Below, piece after piece: positions 55,594-64,000 of a DNA stretch of 64,000 nucleotides; positions within the stretch are counted from its first letter, which is position 1, and each line of letters opens with the position of its first letter. The stretch spans positions 19,827,399 to 19,891,398 of the forward strand of contig CAMZMU010000071.1 in assembly GCA_947311845.1 (NCBI GenBank), written 5' to 3'. The stretch is from Poa pratensis. Its lineage: Eukaryota > Streptophyta > Magnoliopsida > Poales > Poaceae. The notes beneath the pieces were generated by a model. The model saw only the letters and a list, made by a program, of their open reading frames with translations. It searched no databases and was not told where the DNA came from. Both the position numbers and the translations under genes were made by a program.

Positions 55594-56671
55594 GATTCTT
55601 GGTGTTCAAGTCTGCCTGTCGATGGCTTGACATGTTCAAGCCCAACATTAAATGAATGAGCTTAATTCACAACATGACAACATGGCGTTGAAATGGTAAT
55701 CTCCTTGTGAGATGTAATGCCATGACTGTGCTATAAGTAGGGATTAGCAGATATTCATTTTTGGATATTTGCATGCTATCTGGATTTCTTGGTTCAGTGC
55801 TTATTTTTATTGATGAATTGTCTATGTTCCGTTGGAGTTTTGAAAATAAAGACTGCAGACTGTGAATTGGTGATAATGTGGCAGAACCATGGAATAATCT
55901 TGCTCAAGCTGTCAGATTTGATTAATAATTTTATTATAACTTTGCTAGAAATTTTGTTGCAAATAAAGTTTTTTTAAGCTCAAAGTATTCCTATTGGGAT
56001 GAAAACAGTTAACAACATGAGATATGACAGTAGTATTGATTTTCAACAGTCTAGATGCTGTGGACTCACGTTGTTGGTAAGTGTATAGAGGAATAAGCCA
56101 TAGAGTATGATTTGGACTTATCACATTTTAGCGTGAACACTGCGGTCCCAAGACAGGACTAAGGCGTGGCAGGAGAAATCCTTGCCTATGCCGAGTAAGA
56201 CTTGGTTGGAAACTGGGATCAAGGGGGTGACATTTAGGCAGGTCAAGTCAGTTAGGAAGGAGGGAAGATTAGGAAAGTCAAAATAGTCTGGATCAATTAG
56301 AGAGTTTGTCTCATGGTTTGGTTGGTTTTCTTTGAGTACCCAGTGCTATAAAAGCATGTCGAAATTGCACCTATCGTCCTCAAGCTCTTCCCCCGATTAT
56401 CTTTCTGACCCTGTAATTCTCTAGCATGTCCTAACAATGTTTCTGCCGCTCGCAATAGCGTCTGCGGGCAACCAGTGGCCTGGTCCACTCGTCACATATT
56501 CTTCTCTTGACCTTTTTGTCATGTGTGCTTTCCCTAACGCCAATCCTTCTTCATGTCGTTGGCATCTGTCCTTTCTATGGTGTGCTCAGTGACATTTTTT
56601 GTGTTGACATCTACAACTCCAATTTTTATTTTTTTCGATAGCACAAAGGAGATCTGTGTGTTTGAGGTAAT
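55594..56671. other. 3' flank of the SRI-like gene, no further gene seen
   Basis: Likely 3' UTR (55594-55980), then unclassified sequence up to the retrotransposon. No TIR or domain is visible. Confidence 0.4.
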
Positions 56672-58176
56672 TGATACGTCCATTTTGCATCACTATTTTA
56701 TATCATAATTTGTCATTATCTATCCTTATATTTCATATTAATACATGATACTTATGTTATTTTGCCTTATTTTGCATGTTTGATGATTATTGGGAATTAT
56801 CCTTCCGGAGTCAGGTTTCTGCTGGAAAAAGCGTCGTCAAGTCAGCATATCAGCGGAACTCCAAAAATCACGAAACCAATTCTGGGGGTCTTATAATGTC
56901 AGATGCCGGAGGCAGCCAAAAGGAGGCAGCCAGGTGGGCCAGGTGGGCCCCACGCCACACCTGGGCGCGGCTGGCCTGTGGGCCGCGCCCAGCTATGGCG
57001 TGGCCACCTGGGTCCACCCCCCAGGTTGCCTCTTCGCGTATATCTGCCTCCCGAAAACCTAAGCACGGGGGGTACGTCCACGAAATATTCCGCCGCCTCC
57101 ACGGGACGGAAACCACCGAGAGAGAAAGAGCTCTCTGGCAGGGAGATCCTGCCGGGGAAATTCCCTCCCGGAGAGGGGAAATCATCGCCATCGTCATCGT
57201 CATCACGCTGGACTTCATCGGGATCATCATCCCACTGCGCCATCACCATCATCTCCACCGACTCCACATCCATCTTGCTGTAACATCTAGGGCTGTACCT
57301 TGTCTAGTTCATTGGGGAGACTCTCCCGGTGTTGATTACTCCTTGTTATTGATGCTATTGAGTTTGTTTGGTGGATTAGTGTTCATGTCCAGATTGTTAT
57401 TCATTGCCATATCATCTCTGATCATGATCCATATGATGTCTTGTGAGTAGTTTGTAGTTCTTGAGGACATGGGGAAGTCATGTTGTTAGTAGTGAAATAA
57501 TGCTGCGTTAATATTTAATGGTTTGATATTTAAGTTGTGGTGTCATTCTTCTAGTGGTGTCATGTGAACGTCGACTACATGACACTTCACCTTTATGGGC
57601 CTAGGGGAATGCATCGTGTACCTAGCTTGCTAGTTGAGGGGTTGCCGGAGTGACAGAAACCTGAACCCCCGTTAGTAAGATAGTGCACGAGGGAGCGTAG
57701 GGTCTCAGAGTTTAAAGCTGTGGTTAGATTTATCTTAATTACTTTTCTGCATTCGCGGATGCTTGCAGGGGGTATAATCACAAGTGCGTATTAGTCCTAG
57801 GAAGGGCGGTGCGTTAGCATAGATTCACCCACACAACACTTATCAAAACAATGAAGATTAACCAGTTGCACGAAGCGAAAGCACTTGACGAAATTCCCAT
57901 GTGTCCTCAGGAACATTTGTCTCTTATAAGTAACACACTCGGCTTGTCCTTTGCACTCAAAAGGATTGGGCCACTCGCTGCATTTGTTGCCGCGCTCGTT
58001 TATTTACTTGCACTGTTTTTACCTGCTGTTTCGAATACTACTGAAAACCTGTCTGCTAGCTTTTACAGTGAATTCTTGATCAAAACTACTTGCCAGCACC
58101 TTCTGCTCCTCGTTGGGTTCGACACTCTTATTTATCGAAAGTACTGCGATACACCCCCTATACTTGTGGGTCATCA
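56672..58176 (+). repeat. 5' LTR of the Gypsy retrotransposon
   Basis: It starts TGATACGTCCATTTTGCATC and ends GTGGGTCATCA, giving the inverted TGAT...ATCA termini, 1,505 bp. The end is set by the primer-binding site 11 bp downstream. A CACTTATCA at 57846 looks like an alternative end but is not followed by a PBS. Confidence 0.8.
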
Positions 58177-58187
58177 AGACTATTTTC

Positions 58188-58205
58188 TGGCGCCGTTGCC
58201 GGGGA
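58188..58205 (+). promoter_or_regulatory. Primer-binding site
   Basis: TGGCGCCGTTGCCGGGGA is the 18-nt tRNA-complementary site typical of plant Athila/Tat elements (usually assigned to tRNA-Asp or tRNA-Glu), lying 11 bp after the LTR. Confidence 0.8.
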
Positions 58206-58252
58206 GTGAAGCGCTATTGGTAAGGAAATTGGTAAGGAAATTATTTACTGTA

Positions 58253-59188
58253 ATGACTGTTATGGAGTCAAATCCATTTGGTTCGCTGTTTGGGAGGACT
58301 ACTACCACTGCTACGGTAGTAGATGATCCTCCATCTGCTGAGATTGTTCCATTTAAAATACCTACGAAAATTGTTGGACGTATTATGGATAACCGCTATG
58401 ATGGAACTGTTCATCCTGGTAATCATTTGCTTTATATACATGAACTATGCGGTTTGTTCAAGTGTGCAGGTATTTCGATGGACATTATTAAAAGGAAATT
58501 ATTTACTCTGTCGCTGGATGGCAGAGCTGCTGAATGGTATAGTCTGCTGAAGAATGGTCCTTCATTGAGCTGGGCTGAAATTGTCCCTCTCTTTTATTAC
58601 AAGTTTTATCCTCCAAGTGAGATTCATAAGGATCGGAATTCTATATTCACTTTTTGGCCTTATGAGGGAGAAAGTATTGCCCAAGCTTGGGGGAGATTGA
58701 AATTATTAATGCTCAAATGCCCTGTTCATGGGATTCCAAGTAATATTGTCATCAATAACTTTTATGCAAGACTTTCCTATCATGATAAAGATTTATTGGA
58801 CACTTCTTGTTCTTGGTCATTCACTCGTATGAAGGATGAAGATAAATGGGATCTTCTTGATCGTATCCAGGAAAATACTGAAGGATGGGAGAACGACAAA
58901 GGTAGGGAGTCAGGTATAAATTATGATTTCGAATGCATTAAATCCTTTATGGAGACTGATAGTTTTCGTAATTTTAATGCTACTTATGGTCTTGATTCTC
59001 AAGTTGTTGTTAATTACTTTAAGGCCTTTGCCTCGTATCTCGATATTCCTAGACAAGGTTGGGAAAAGTATCATGAACCTTATGAAGATAATGCTAATTT
59101 GCTCTTGCTAAAAATGTTGAAGTTCAAACTGTTGATCGCATTATACCAGAACCCTATATTGAAAAAATACCTTTTCCTGTTAAAGTAA
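58253..59188 (+). CDS. gag: Gag polyprotein (truncated by frameshift)
   Basis: Starts MTVMESNPFGSLFGRTTTTA. The retro-gag capsid region shows RAAEWYSLLKNGPSLSWAEI, FYYKFYPPSEIHK and ESIAQAWGRLKLLMLKCP. Near 59110 the frame is lost: the last ~25 residues (LLLLKMLKFKLLI...) are out of frame, while the continuation ([13 protein letters not shown]) is in the next frame. I chose the ATG shortly after the PBS rather than the longer frame that starts within the LTR at 57851. Confidence 0.8.
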   Translation: MTVMESNPFGSLFGRTTTTATVVDDPPSAEIVPFKIPTKIVGRIMDNRYDGTVHPGNHLLYIHELCGLFKCAGISMDIIKRKLFTLSLDGRAAEWYSLLKNGPSLSWAEIVPLFYYKFYPPSEIHKDRNSIFTFWPYEGESIAQAWGRLKLLMLKCPVHGIPSNIVINNFYARLSYHDKDLLDTSCSWSFTRMKDEDKWDLLDRIQENTEGWENDKGRESGINYDFECIKSFMETDSFRNFNATYGLDSQVVVNYFKAFASYLDIPRQGWEKYHEPYEDNANLLLLKMLKFKLLIALYQNPILKKYLFLLK

Positions 59189-59202
59189 AAGAACACTCTA
59201 TT

Positions 59203-59730
59203 TTGGCTAGTGTGGTTAGCAAAAGTGAACGTAAACCTAGGGAACCTGATGAGCAAATTAGTGTAGAACATGAAGTAGCTATGGTTAAGGAACTTGTAAC
59301 TGAAAATGTAGAAGGAGGTCATATTGTGTTTTGTGAAGAAGCTTCTAACATGGTTACACATCCTAAAAGAGCTCGAAAGCCTAGTGTTCCTGTGCTTTCT
59401 GTTAAAATAGGTGAGCATTGTTATTATGGTCTCTGTGATATTGGTGCTAGTTCCAGCGCTATCCCTTATGCTCTCTACAAGGAAATCAGGAAGGAAATTG
59501 ATCCTTGCGAATTGGAAGATATTGATGTGGTTATTCAGCTTGCTAATAGGGAAACTATCTGTCCAGTTGGCATTGTCAGAGATGTTGAAGTTTTATGTGG
59601 TAAGACTAAATACCCTGCTGATTTCTTAGTTCTCGGTTCTGCTGCTAGTGACTCTTGTCCTATTATTTTTGGTAGACCTTTCCTGAATACTTGTGGTGCT
59701 ATTATTGACTGTCAAAAAGAGAAAAATTTA
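59203..59730 (+). CDS. Aspartic protease region
   Basis: Encodes a retropepsin-like domain: [20 protein letters not shown] (DIGAS replaces the more common D[ST]GA form), then [25 protein letters not shown] and [18 protein letters not shown]. It processes the polyprotein. It lies in a different frame from both gag and pol. After about 59730 the frame runs on to 60138 but is non-native; the pol frame takes over. Confidence 0.75.
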
Positions 59731-59798
59731 CTAGATTCGATGGAGAGTCTTATGAGTTTAATTTTTCAAAATTTGCTAAGAATCATTATGAACCTGAA

Positions 59799-62700
59799 AT
59801 GCCTAATGAGAACTTTCAAGTTGAACAGCTTGCTTCTATTGCTGTTGGTCCTAACAATGCTTTGCAGCAATTTTTGGAAGACCACGAAAGTGAAGTTTTT
59901 GCAGAAGAAAGAAGGGAGATTGACGACATCTTTCTGCGTCAACCTCAAATGCTTAGGCATGATTTACCTGTGGAGGACCTGGGAATTGCGCCCCCTCCTA
60001 AAGAAGACCCTGTTTTTGATCTTAAGCCTTTACCTGATAATCTTAAGTATGTTCATATTGATGATAAGAAAATATATCCTGTTATTATTAGTTCTAAACT
60101 TTCAGGAGATGAAGAAGCAAAATTATTGCAAGTTCTGAAGAAACATAGAGGCGCAATGGGCTATACTCTTGATGATTTAAAAGGGATTTCTCCTGCTATA
60201 TGTCAGCATGCTATTAATATTGAGCCTGATGCCAAGCCTGTTGTTGAGCATCAACGTCGTTTAATTCCTAAGATGAAGGAAGTGGTAAGAAATGAGGTAT
60301 TAAAACTTCTTGAAGCAGGTATAATTTATCCTATTGCTGATAGTAGATGGGTTAGTCCTGTTCATTGTGTTCCTAAGAAAGGAGGAATAACTGTTGTGCC
60401 TAATGAAAATGATGAGCTTATTCCTCAGAGAGTTGTAGTTGGTTATAGAATGTGCATTGATTTTCGTAAGGTCAATAAGGTTACTAAGAAAGATCATTAT
60501 CCTTTGCCTTTTATTGATCAGATGTTAGAAAGGTTGTCTAAGAAAACTCATTTTTGTTTCCTTGATGGTTATTCTGGTTTTTCCCAAATAGCTGTTAGAA
60601 AGGAAGATCAGGAGAAAACCACTTTTACCTGTCCTTATGGTACTTATGCTTATAGACGTATGCCTTTTGGTTTATGTAATGCTCCTGCTACTTTTCAGAG
60701 ATGCATGTCTGCTATTTTTCACGGTTTTTGTGAAGAAATTGTGGAAGTCTTCATGGACGATTTCTCCGTCTATGGAACTTCTTTTGATAACTGTTTGCAC
60801 AATCTTGACAAAGTTTTGCAGAGATGTGAAGAAACCAATCTTGTTCTTAATTGGGAGAAATGCCATTTTATGGTTAATGAAGGCATTGTTCTTGGGCATA
60901 AAATTTCTGAAAGAGGTATTGAAGTTGATAGAGCTAAAGTGGAAGCAATTGAGAAAATGCCATGCCCCCGAGATGTGAAAGGTATTCGTAGTGTTCTTGG
61001 TCATGCTGGTTTTTATAGAAGGTTTATTAAAGATTTCTCTAAAATTTCAAAGCCACTTACCAATCTTCTTCAAAAGGATGTTCCATTTGTTTTTGATGAC
61101 GAGTGTAAAGAGGCATTCGAAATTTTGAAGAAGGCTTTAATAACTGCTCCTATTGTTCAACCACCAGACTGGACTTTACCATTTGAAATTATGTGTGATG
61201 CTAGTGATTTTGCTGTAGGTGCTGTTTTAGGACAGCGAGTAGATAAAAAGTTAAATGTTATTCATTATGCTAGTAAGACTCTTGATGCAGCTCAAAAGAA
61301 TTATGCTACTACTGAGAAGGAATTTTTAGCAGTAGTGTTTGCTTGTGATAAGTTTAGACCTTATATTGTTGATTCTAAGGTAACTATTCATACTGATCAT
61401 GCTGCTATTAAATACCTTATGGATAAGAAGGATGCTAAGCCTAGACTTATTAGATGGGTTCTCCTGTTACAAGAGTTCGATTTGCATATTGTTGATAGAA
61501 AAGGTGCTGAAAATCCTGTTGCTGATAATCTGTCTAGATTAGAAAATATAATGCATGATCCTATTCCTGTTGATGACAATTTTCGAAATGAGCAGTTGGC
61601 TTCTATAAAGGTAAATTCGAATGATTGTCCCTGGTATGCTGATTATGCTAACTTTATTGTTGCCAAGTATTTGCCTCCAACTTTTACTTATCAGCAAAGG
61701 AGGAAATTCTTCTGTGACTTGAGGCATTATTTTTGGGATGACCCACATTTATATAGAGAAGGAGTTGATGGTATTATGAGAAGATGTGTTCCAGAGCATG
61801 AGCAGAAGGAAATATTGGATAAATGCCATGGTAGTGCTTATGGAGGACATCACGCCGGAGATAGAACTGCACAAAAGGTTCTACAATCAGGTTTTTATTG
61901 GCCTACTCTTTTTAAAGATGCAAGAAAATTTGTTTTGACCTGTGATCAATGTCAGAGAGTTGGGAATATTAGTAGACGTAATGAGATGCCTATGAATTAT
62001 TCTCTTGTTATTGAACCTTTTGATTGTTGGGGATTTGACTTTATGGGTCCTTTTCCCGCTTCAGATGGTTATACTCATATTCTAGTTGCTGTTGATTATG
62101 TTACTAAGTGGGTAGAGGCTATACCAACCTCTAGTGCTGATGGTAAGACTTCCTTAAAAATGCTTAAGGATGTTATTTTCTCGAGGTTTGGTGTGCCTAG
62201 ATATCTCATGACTGATGGTGGTTCACACTTTATTCATGGTGGTTTTAGAAAAACTCTTGCTAAATATGGTGTCAATCACAGAATTGCTTCACCGTATCAT
62301 CCTCAAACTAGTGGTCAAGTAGAGTTATCAAATAGAGAAATTAAGTTGATTTTGCAAAAGACTGTCAATAGGTCTAGAAAGAATTGGGCTAGAAAGCTTA
62401 ATGATGCTTTGTGGGCTTATAGAACAGCATATAAAAATCCTATGGGCATGTCTCCTTATAAAATGGTTTATGGAAAAGCTTGTCATTTACCTCTAGAATT
62501 AGAACACAAGGCCTATTGGGCAATCAAAGAGCTTAATAGAGATTTCAAATTAGCTGGTGAGAAAAGGTTGCTAGAGTTAAGCTCTCTAGATGAATGGAGA
62601 AGTGAAGCATATGAAAATGCTAAACTTTTCAAAGAGAAAGTTAAGAGATGGCATGACAAGAGAATTTTAAAAAGAGAATTTTGCATAGGTGATAAAGTTT

Positions 62701-62969
62701 TATTGTATAGGTCTCGTCTCAGATTTTTTGCAGGAAAATTACTCTCAAAATGGGAAGGACCTTACATTGTGGAAGAAGTTTATCGTTCTGGTGCAATAAA
62801 AATTAATTCACTTGACGGTGACAAACCTCAAGTTGTTAATGGGCAGAGACTTAAACATTATATTTCTGGAGAATCTTATAATGAAAATGTTGATATTATT
62901 CAAATGGTATCTCCGGAGGAATTTATTAAAACTCAGAAACAGGAAACTGCAGAGTCTGATTTGAAGTAG
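59799..62969 (+). CDS. pol: Pol: reverse transcriptase, RNase H, integrase
   Basis: Open for 1,056 codons. [72 protein letters not shown] and the catalytic [10 protein letters not shown]. RNase [37 protein letters not shown] and [11 protein letters not shown]. Integrase: the HHCC zinc finger (H in [17 protein letters not shown]), then [10 protein letters not shown] (D), LMTDGGSHF (D) and [11 protein letters not shown] (E). It ends with a [17 protein letters not shown]-terminal segment and no chromodomain. The pol part is uninterrupted, unlike the junctions with gag and protease, so the damage is confined to the 5' frames. Confidence 0.92.
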   Translation: MPNENFQVEQLASIAVGPNNALQQFLEDHESEVFAEERREIDDIFLRQPQMLRHDLPVEDLGIAPPPKEDPVFDLKPLPDNLKYVHIDDKKIYPVIISSKLSGDEEAKLLQVLKKHRGAMGYTLDDLKGISPAICQHAINIEPDAKPVVEHQRRLIPKMKEVVRNEVLKLLEAGIIYPIADSRWVSPVHCVPKKGGITVVPNENDELIPQRVVVGYRMCIDFRKVNKVTKKDHYPLPFIDQMLERLSKKTHFCFLDGYSGFSQIAVRKEDQEKTTFTCPYGTYAYRRMPFGLCNAPATFQRCMSAIFHGFCEEIVEVFMDDFSVYGTSFDNCLHNLDKVLQRCEETNLVLNWEKCHFMVNEGIVLGHKISERGIEVDRAKVEAIEKMPCPRDVKGIRSVLGHAGFYRRFIKDFSKISKPLTNLLQKDVPFVFDDECKEAFEILKKALITAPIVQPPDWTLPFEIMCDASDFAVGAVLGQRVDKKLNVIHYASKTLDAAQKNYATTEKEFLAVVFACDKFRPYIVDSKVTIHTDHAAIKYLMDKKDAKPRLIRWVLLLQEFDLHIVDRKGAENPVADNLSRLENIMHDPIPVDDNFRNEQLASIKVNSNDCPWYADYANFIVAKYLPPTFTYQQRRKFFCDLRHYFWDDPHLYREGVDGIMRRCVPEHEQKEILDKCHGSAYGGHHAGDRTAQKVLQSGFYWPTLFKDARKFVLTCDQCQRVGNISRRNEMPMNYSLVIEPFDCWGFDFMGPFPASDGYTHILVAVDYVTKWVEAIPTSSADGKTSLKMLKDVIFSRFGVPRYLMTDGGSHFIHGGFRKTLAKYGVNHRIASPYHPQTSGQVELSNREIKLILQKTVNRSRKNWARKLNDALWAYRTAYKNPMGMSPYKMVYGKACHLPLELEHKAYWAIKELNRDFKLAGEKRLLELSSLDEWRSEAYENAKLFKEKVKRWHDKRILKREFCIGDKVLLYRSRLRFFAGKLLSKWEGPYIVEEVYRSGAIKINSLDGDKPQVVNGQRLKHYISGESYNENVDIIQMVSPEEFIKTQKQETAESDLK

Positions 62970-63299
62970 GTATGAATTTCGGTAAGAAAAAGTCCGCGTT
63001 TTACTTCGAAACTTTTATATTAGTTATATTTATACAATTTTGGAAATATCAAGACGAATAAGTGCCGGAGGAGGTGCCCGAGGGCACCACGCCACAGCAG
63101 GGCGCGGGCCCCACCTGGGCCGCGCCCAGCTATGGCGTGGTCGCCTCGGAGACCCCCTCCGACTCCGCTTCGCCCTGTGCCTTCCTTTTCACGCGTTATT
63201 TTCCGCTATATATTTACCCGGATCTCCCGAGGTCCGTATCTCGTGTTTTCGTCGCGTTTCTTTTCGAACTGTTTCTGGCAGGTTCCTTTGGTATTAGAC

Positions 63300-63773
63300 A
63301 TGTCGTCTCAAGGCTCTTGTGCGGAGGACTACGCAGCCAGGCGCCGGCGTGAACTTGAGAGGGATGTGAACCAGTGGAACGCCGCTGGTTGGACAACCGA
63401 TGAAGAAGTTGCAGCTAGGAGGGCCGACATGGATCGAAGTGTTAGAGAAGAGATCAGGACGGCTCAGCGCCGCAATCAAGGAGGACAAGCTACAAGAGGC
63501 GATGGGCCCAGCAATCCTACCTTTGTGGGATCTGTTAACCTTCAACGTGCTTTTTCTCATAATATGCAGGGAGCAGTTCCAGCAGTTCCGGACCTGAGCG
63601 CCTTCCCTGCGGCTACTGAAGCAATAAGGGTCACGGATCAATTTTGCGAACAATATCGAGTCCTTAGGGCGGAAGTGGAAATTCTTCAAGAAGAGAACAA
63701 TCGGCTTCGCCAAATGCTCGCACGGTTCTTAACACCTATTACTGTCGTACCACCATCACCGCCAAGGGAGTAA
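63300..63773 (+). CDS. Additional ORF downstream of pol (157 aa), unknown function
   Basis: Starts MSSQGSCAEDYAARRRRELE and is rich in Arg/Glu, with REEIRTAQRRNQGGQATRGD and a C-terminal heptad-like stretch (CEQYRVLRAEVEILQEENNR, LRQML) that predicts a coiled coil. It sits where Athila elements often have an env-like ORF, but it has no transmembrane segment or other envelope feature. The frame is open upstream to an ATG at 63132; I prefer 63300 because the upstream part is GC-rich, non-protein-like and partly similar to LTR sequence. Confidence 0.5.
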   Translation: MSSQGSCAEDYAARRRRELERDVNQWNAAGWTTDEEVAARRADMDRSVREEIRTAQRRNQGGQATRGDGPSNPTFVGSVNLQRAFSHNMQGAVPAVPDLSAFPAATEAIRVTDQFCEQYRVLRAEVEILQEENNRLRQMLARFLTPITVVPPSPPRE

Positions 63774-63810
63774 TTCACCATGGGTAACAACACACTCCCA
63801 GCTTGTTTCA

Positions 63811-63823
63811 AGCTTGGGGGGGG
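63811..63823 (+). other. Purine-rich G-tract after the downstream ORF
   Basis: AGCTTGGGGGGGG resembles a polypurine tract, but the following sequence (TGTTTTCAGTATCACC) does not match the LTR start TGATACG. It is probably an internal or secondary tract, with the real 3' PPT outside the window. Confidence 0.4.
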
Positions 63824-63840
63824 TGTTTTCAGTATCACCA

Positions 63841-63866
63841 TCTTTATCTTTATCTTTATCTTTATA
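63841..63866. repeat. (TCTTTA)n microsatellite
   Basis: About four and a half units of the 6-bp repeat TCTTTA, in the untranslated region of the retrotransposon. Confidence 0.85.
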
Positions 63867-64000
63867 TTTTTGCTTAGTACCATGAGTAGAGAAGTTATCA
63901 TATGAGATAGTTTGCAATGTGGAGTATCACTCCTTAGTTGGTTATCGTTGTATCCGTTGGTGTGAGGTTTATTGTGATGGAATATTAATGAGAAGCTTTA

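Larger units (their letters stand above)
56672..64000 (+). mobile_element. Gypsy LTR retrotransposon, Athila lineage (5' part)
   Basis: Order seen: 5' LTR, primer-binding site, gag, aspartic protease, RT, RNase H, integrase, then an extra ORF. RT-RNase H-integrase order marks Ty3/Gypsy. The integrase end ([28 protein letters not shown]) and no chromodomain point to the Athila/Tat side. Gag, protease and pol lie in three different frames, so the copy is not intact. The 3' LTR is beyond the window, so neither LTR divergence nor target duplication can be judged. Confidence 0.92.

Noticed and set aside
57851..58252. N-terminal extension of gag starting inside the LTR
   Set aside because: The LTR end and PBS (58176-58205) lie within this frame, so translation most plausibly starts at 58253.

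Overview
The window looks like nuclear DNA of a grass, most probably a Triticeae (wheat/barley tribe) or a close Pooideae relative. I infer this from the density and kinds of repeats: TA-flanked Stowaway MITEs, TTA/TAA-flanked Harbinger (PIF/Tourist) elements, a CACTA element, tRNA-derived grass SINEs, L1-type LINEs, a ~5 kb solo LTR and an Athila-type Gypsy retrotransposon whose LTR starts TGATACGTCC. Host genes are sparse, intron-rich and GC-rich at their 5' ends, as in grasses. No family name was checked against a database.

Layout. 1-6.1 kb: a Harbinger-like element (TTA target duplication) almost filled by a reverse-oriented 5,041-bp solo LTR. 7.8-11.7 kb: a subtilisin-like serine protease gene with recognisable exons but several frameshifts and a stop. 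12-23 kb: a repeat-rich tract holding three tandem copies of a small gene. One copy is intact and encodes a 71-aa predicted secreted, possibly GPI-anchored peptide (22,373-22,588); one has a frameshifted C-terminus; one is a promoter remnant cut by a transposon. 23.6-29.2 kb: two intact convergent genes, a 3-hydroxybutyryl-CoA dehydrogenase (+) and a HAD-type phosphatidylglycerophosphate phosphatase (-). 30-35.4 kb: a Harbinger element carrying an F-box/LRR gene fragment, then a degenerate repeat field interrupted by a Mutator-like element with a perfect 9-bp target duplication, then nested MITEs. 35.7-40.6 kb (-): a complete ten-exon Polycomb RING1-type E3 ligase gene (475 aa). 41.5-46.7 kb: a tandem partial duplication of its first two exons and upstream DNA, with a CACTA element at one side. 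47.3-48.5 kb (-): a PIG-C/GPI2 gene broken by a SINE and a frameshift. 49.3-51.65 kb: a decayed, 5'-truncated LINE. 51.9-55.6 kb: a three-exon gene for a small protein with an SRI-like helical region. 56.7 kb to the end: the 5' part of a Gypsy (Athila-lineage) retrotransposon with LTR, primer-binding site, gag, protease, RT/RNaseH/integrase and an additional ORF after pol. Its 3' LTR lies outside the window.

The host genes do not form a pathway. Apparently functional loci are the dehydrogenase, the PGP phosphatase, RING1, the SRI-like gene and the intact small-peptide gene. The subtilase, PIG-C, the second RING1 copy and the F-box fragment look dead or truncated. Exon borders were read by eye from GT/AG signals, reading frame and family conservation, so they are predictions. 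The best candidate for something undescribed is the triplicated small-peptide locus; the partial RING1 duplication and the F-box-carrying Harbinger element are the next most interesting.
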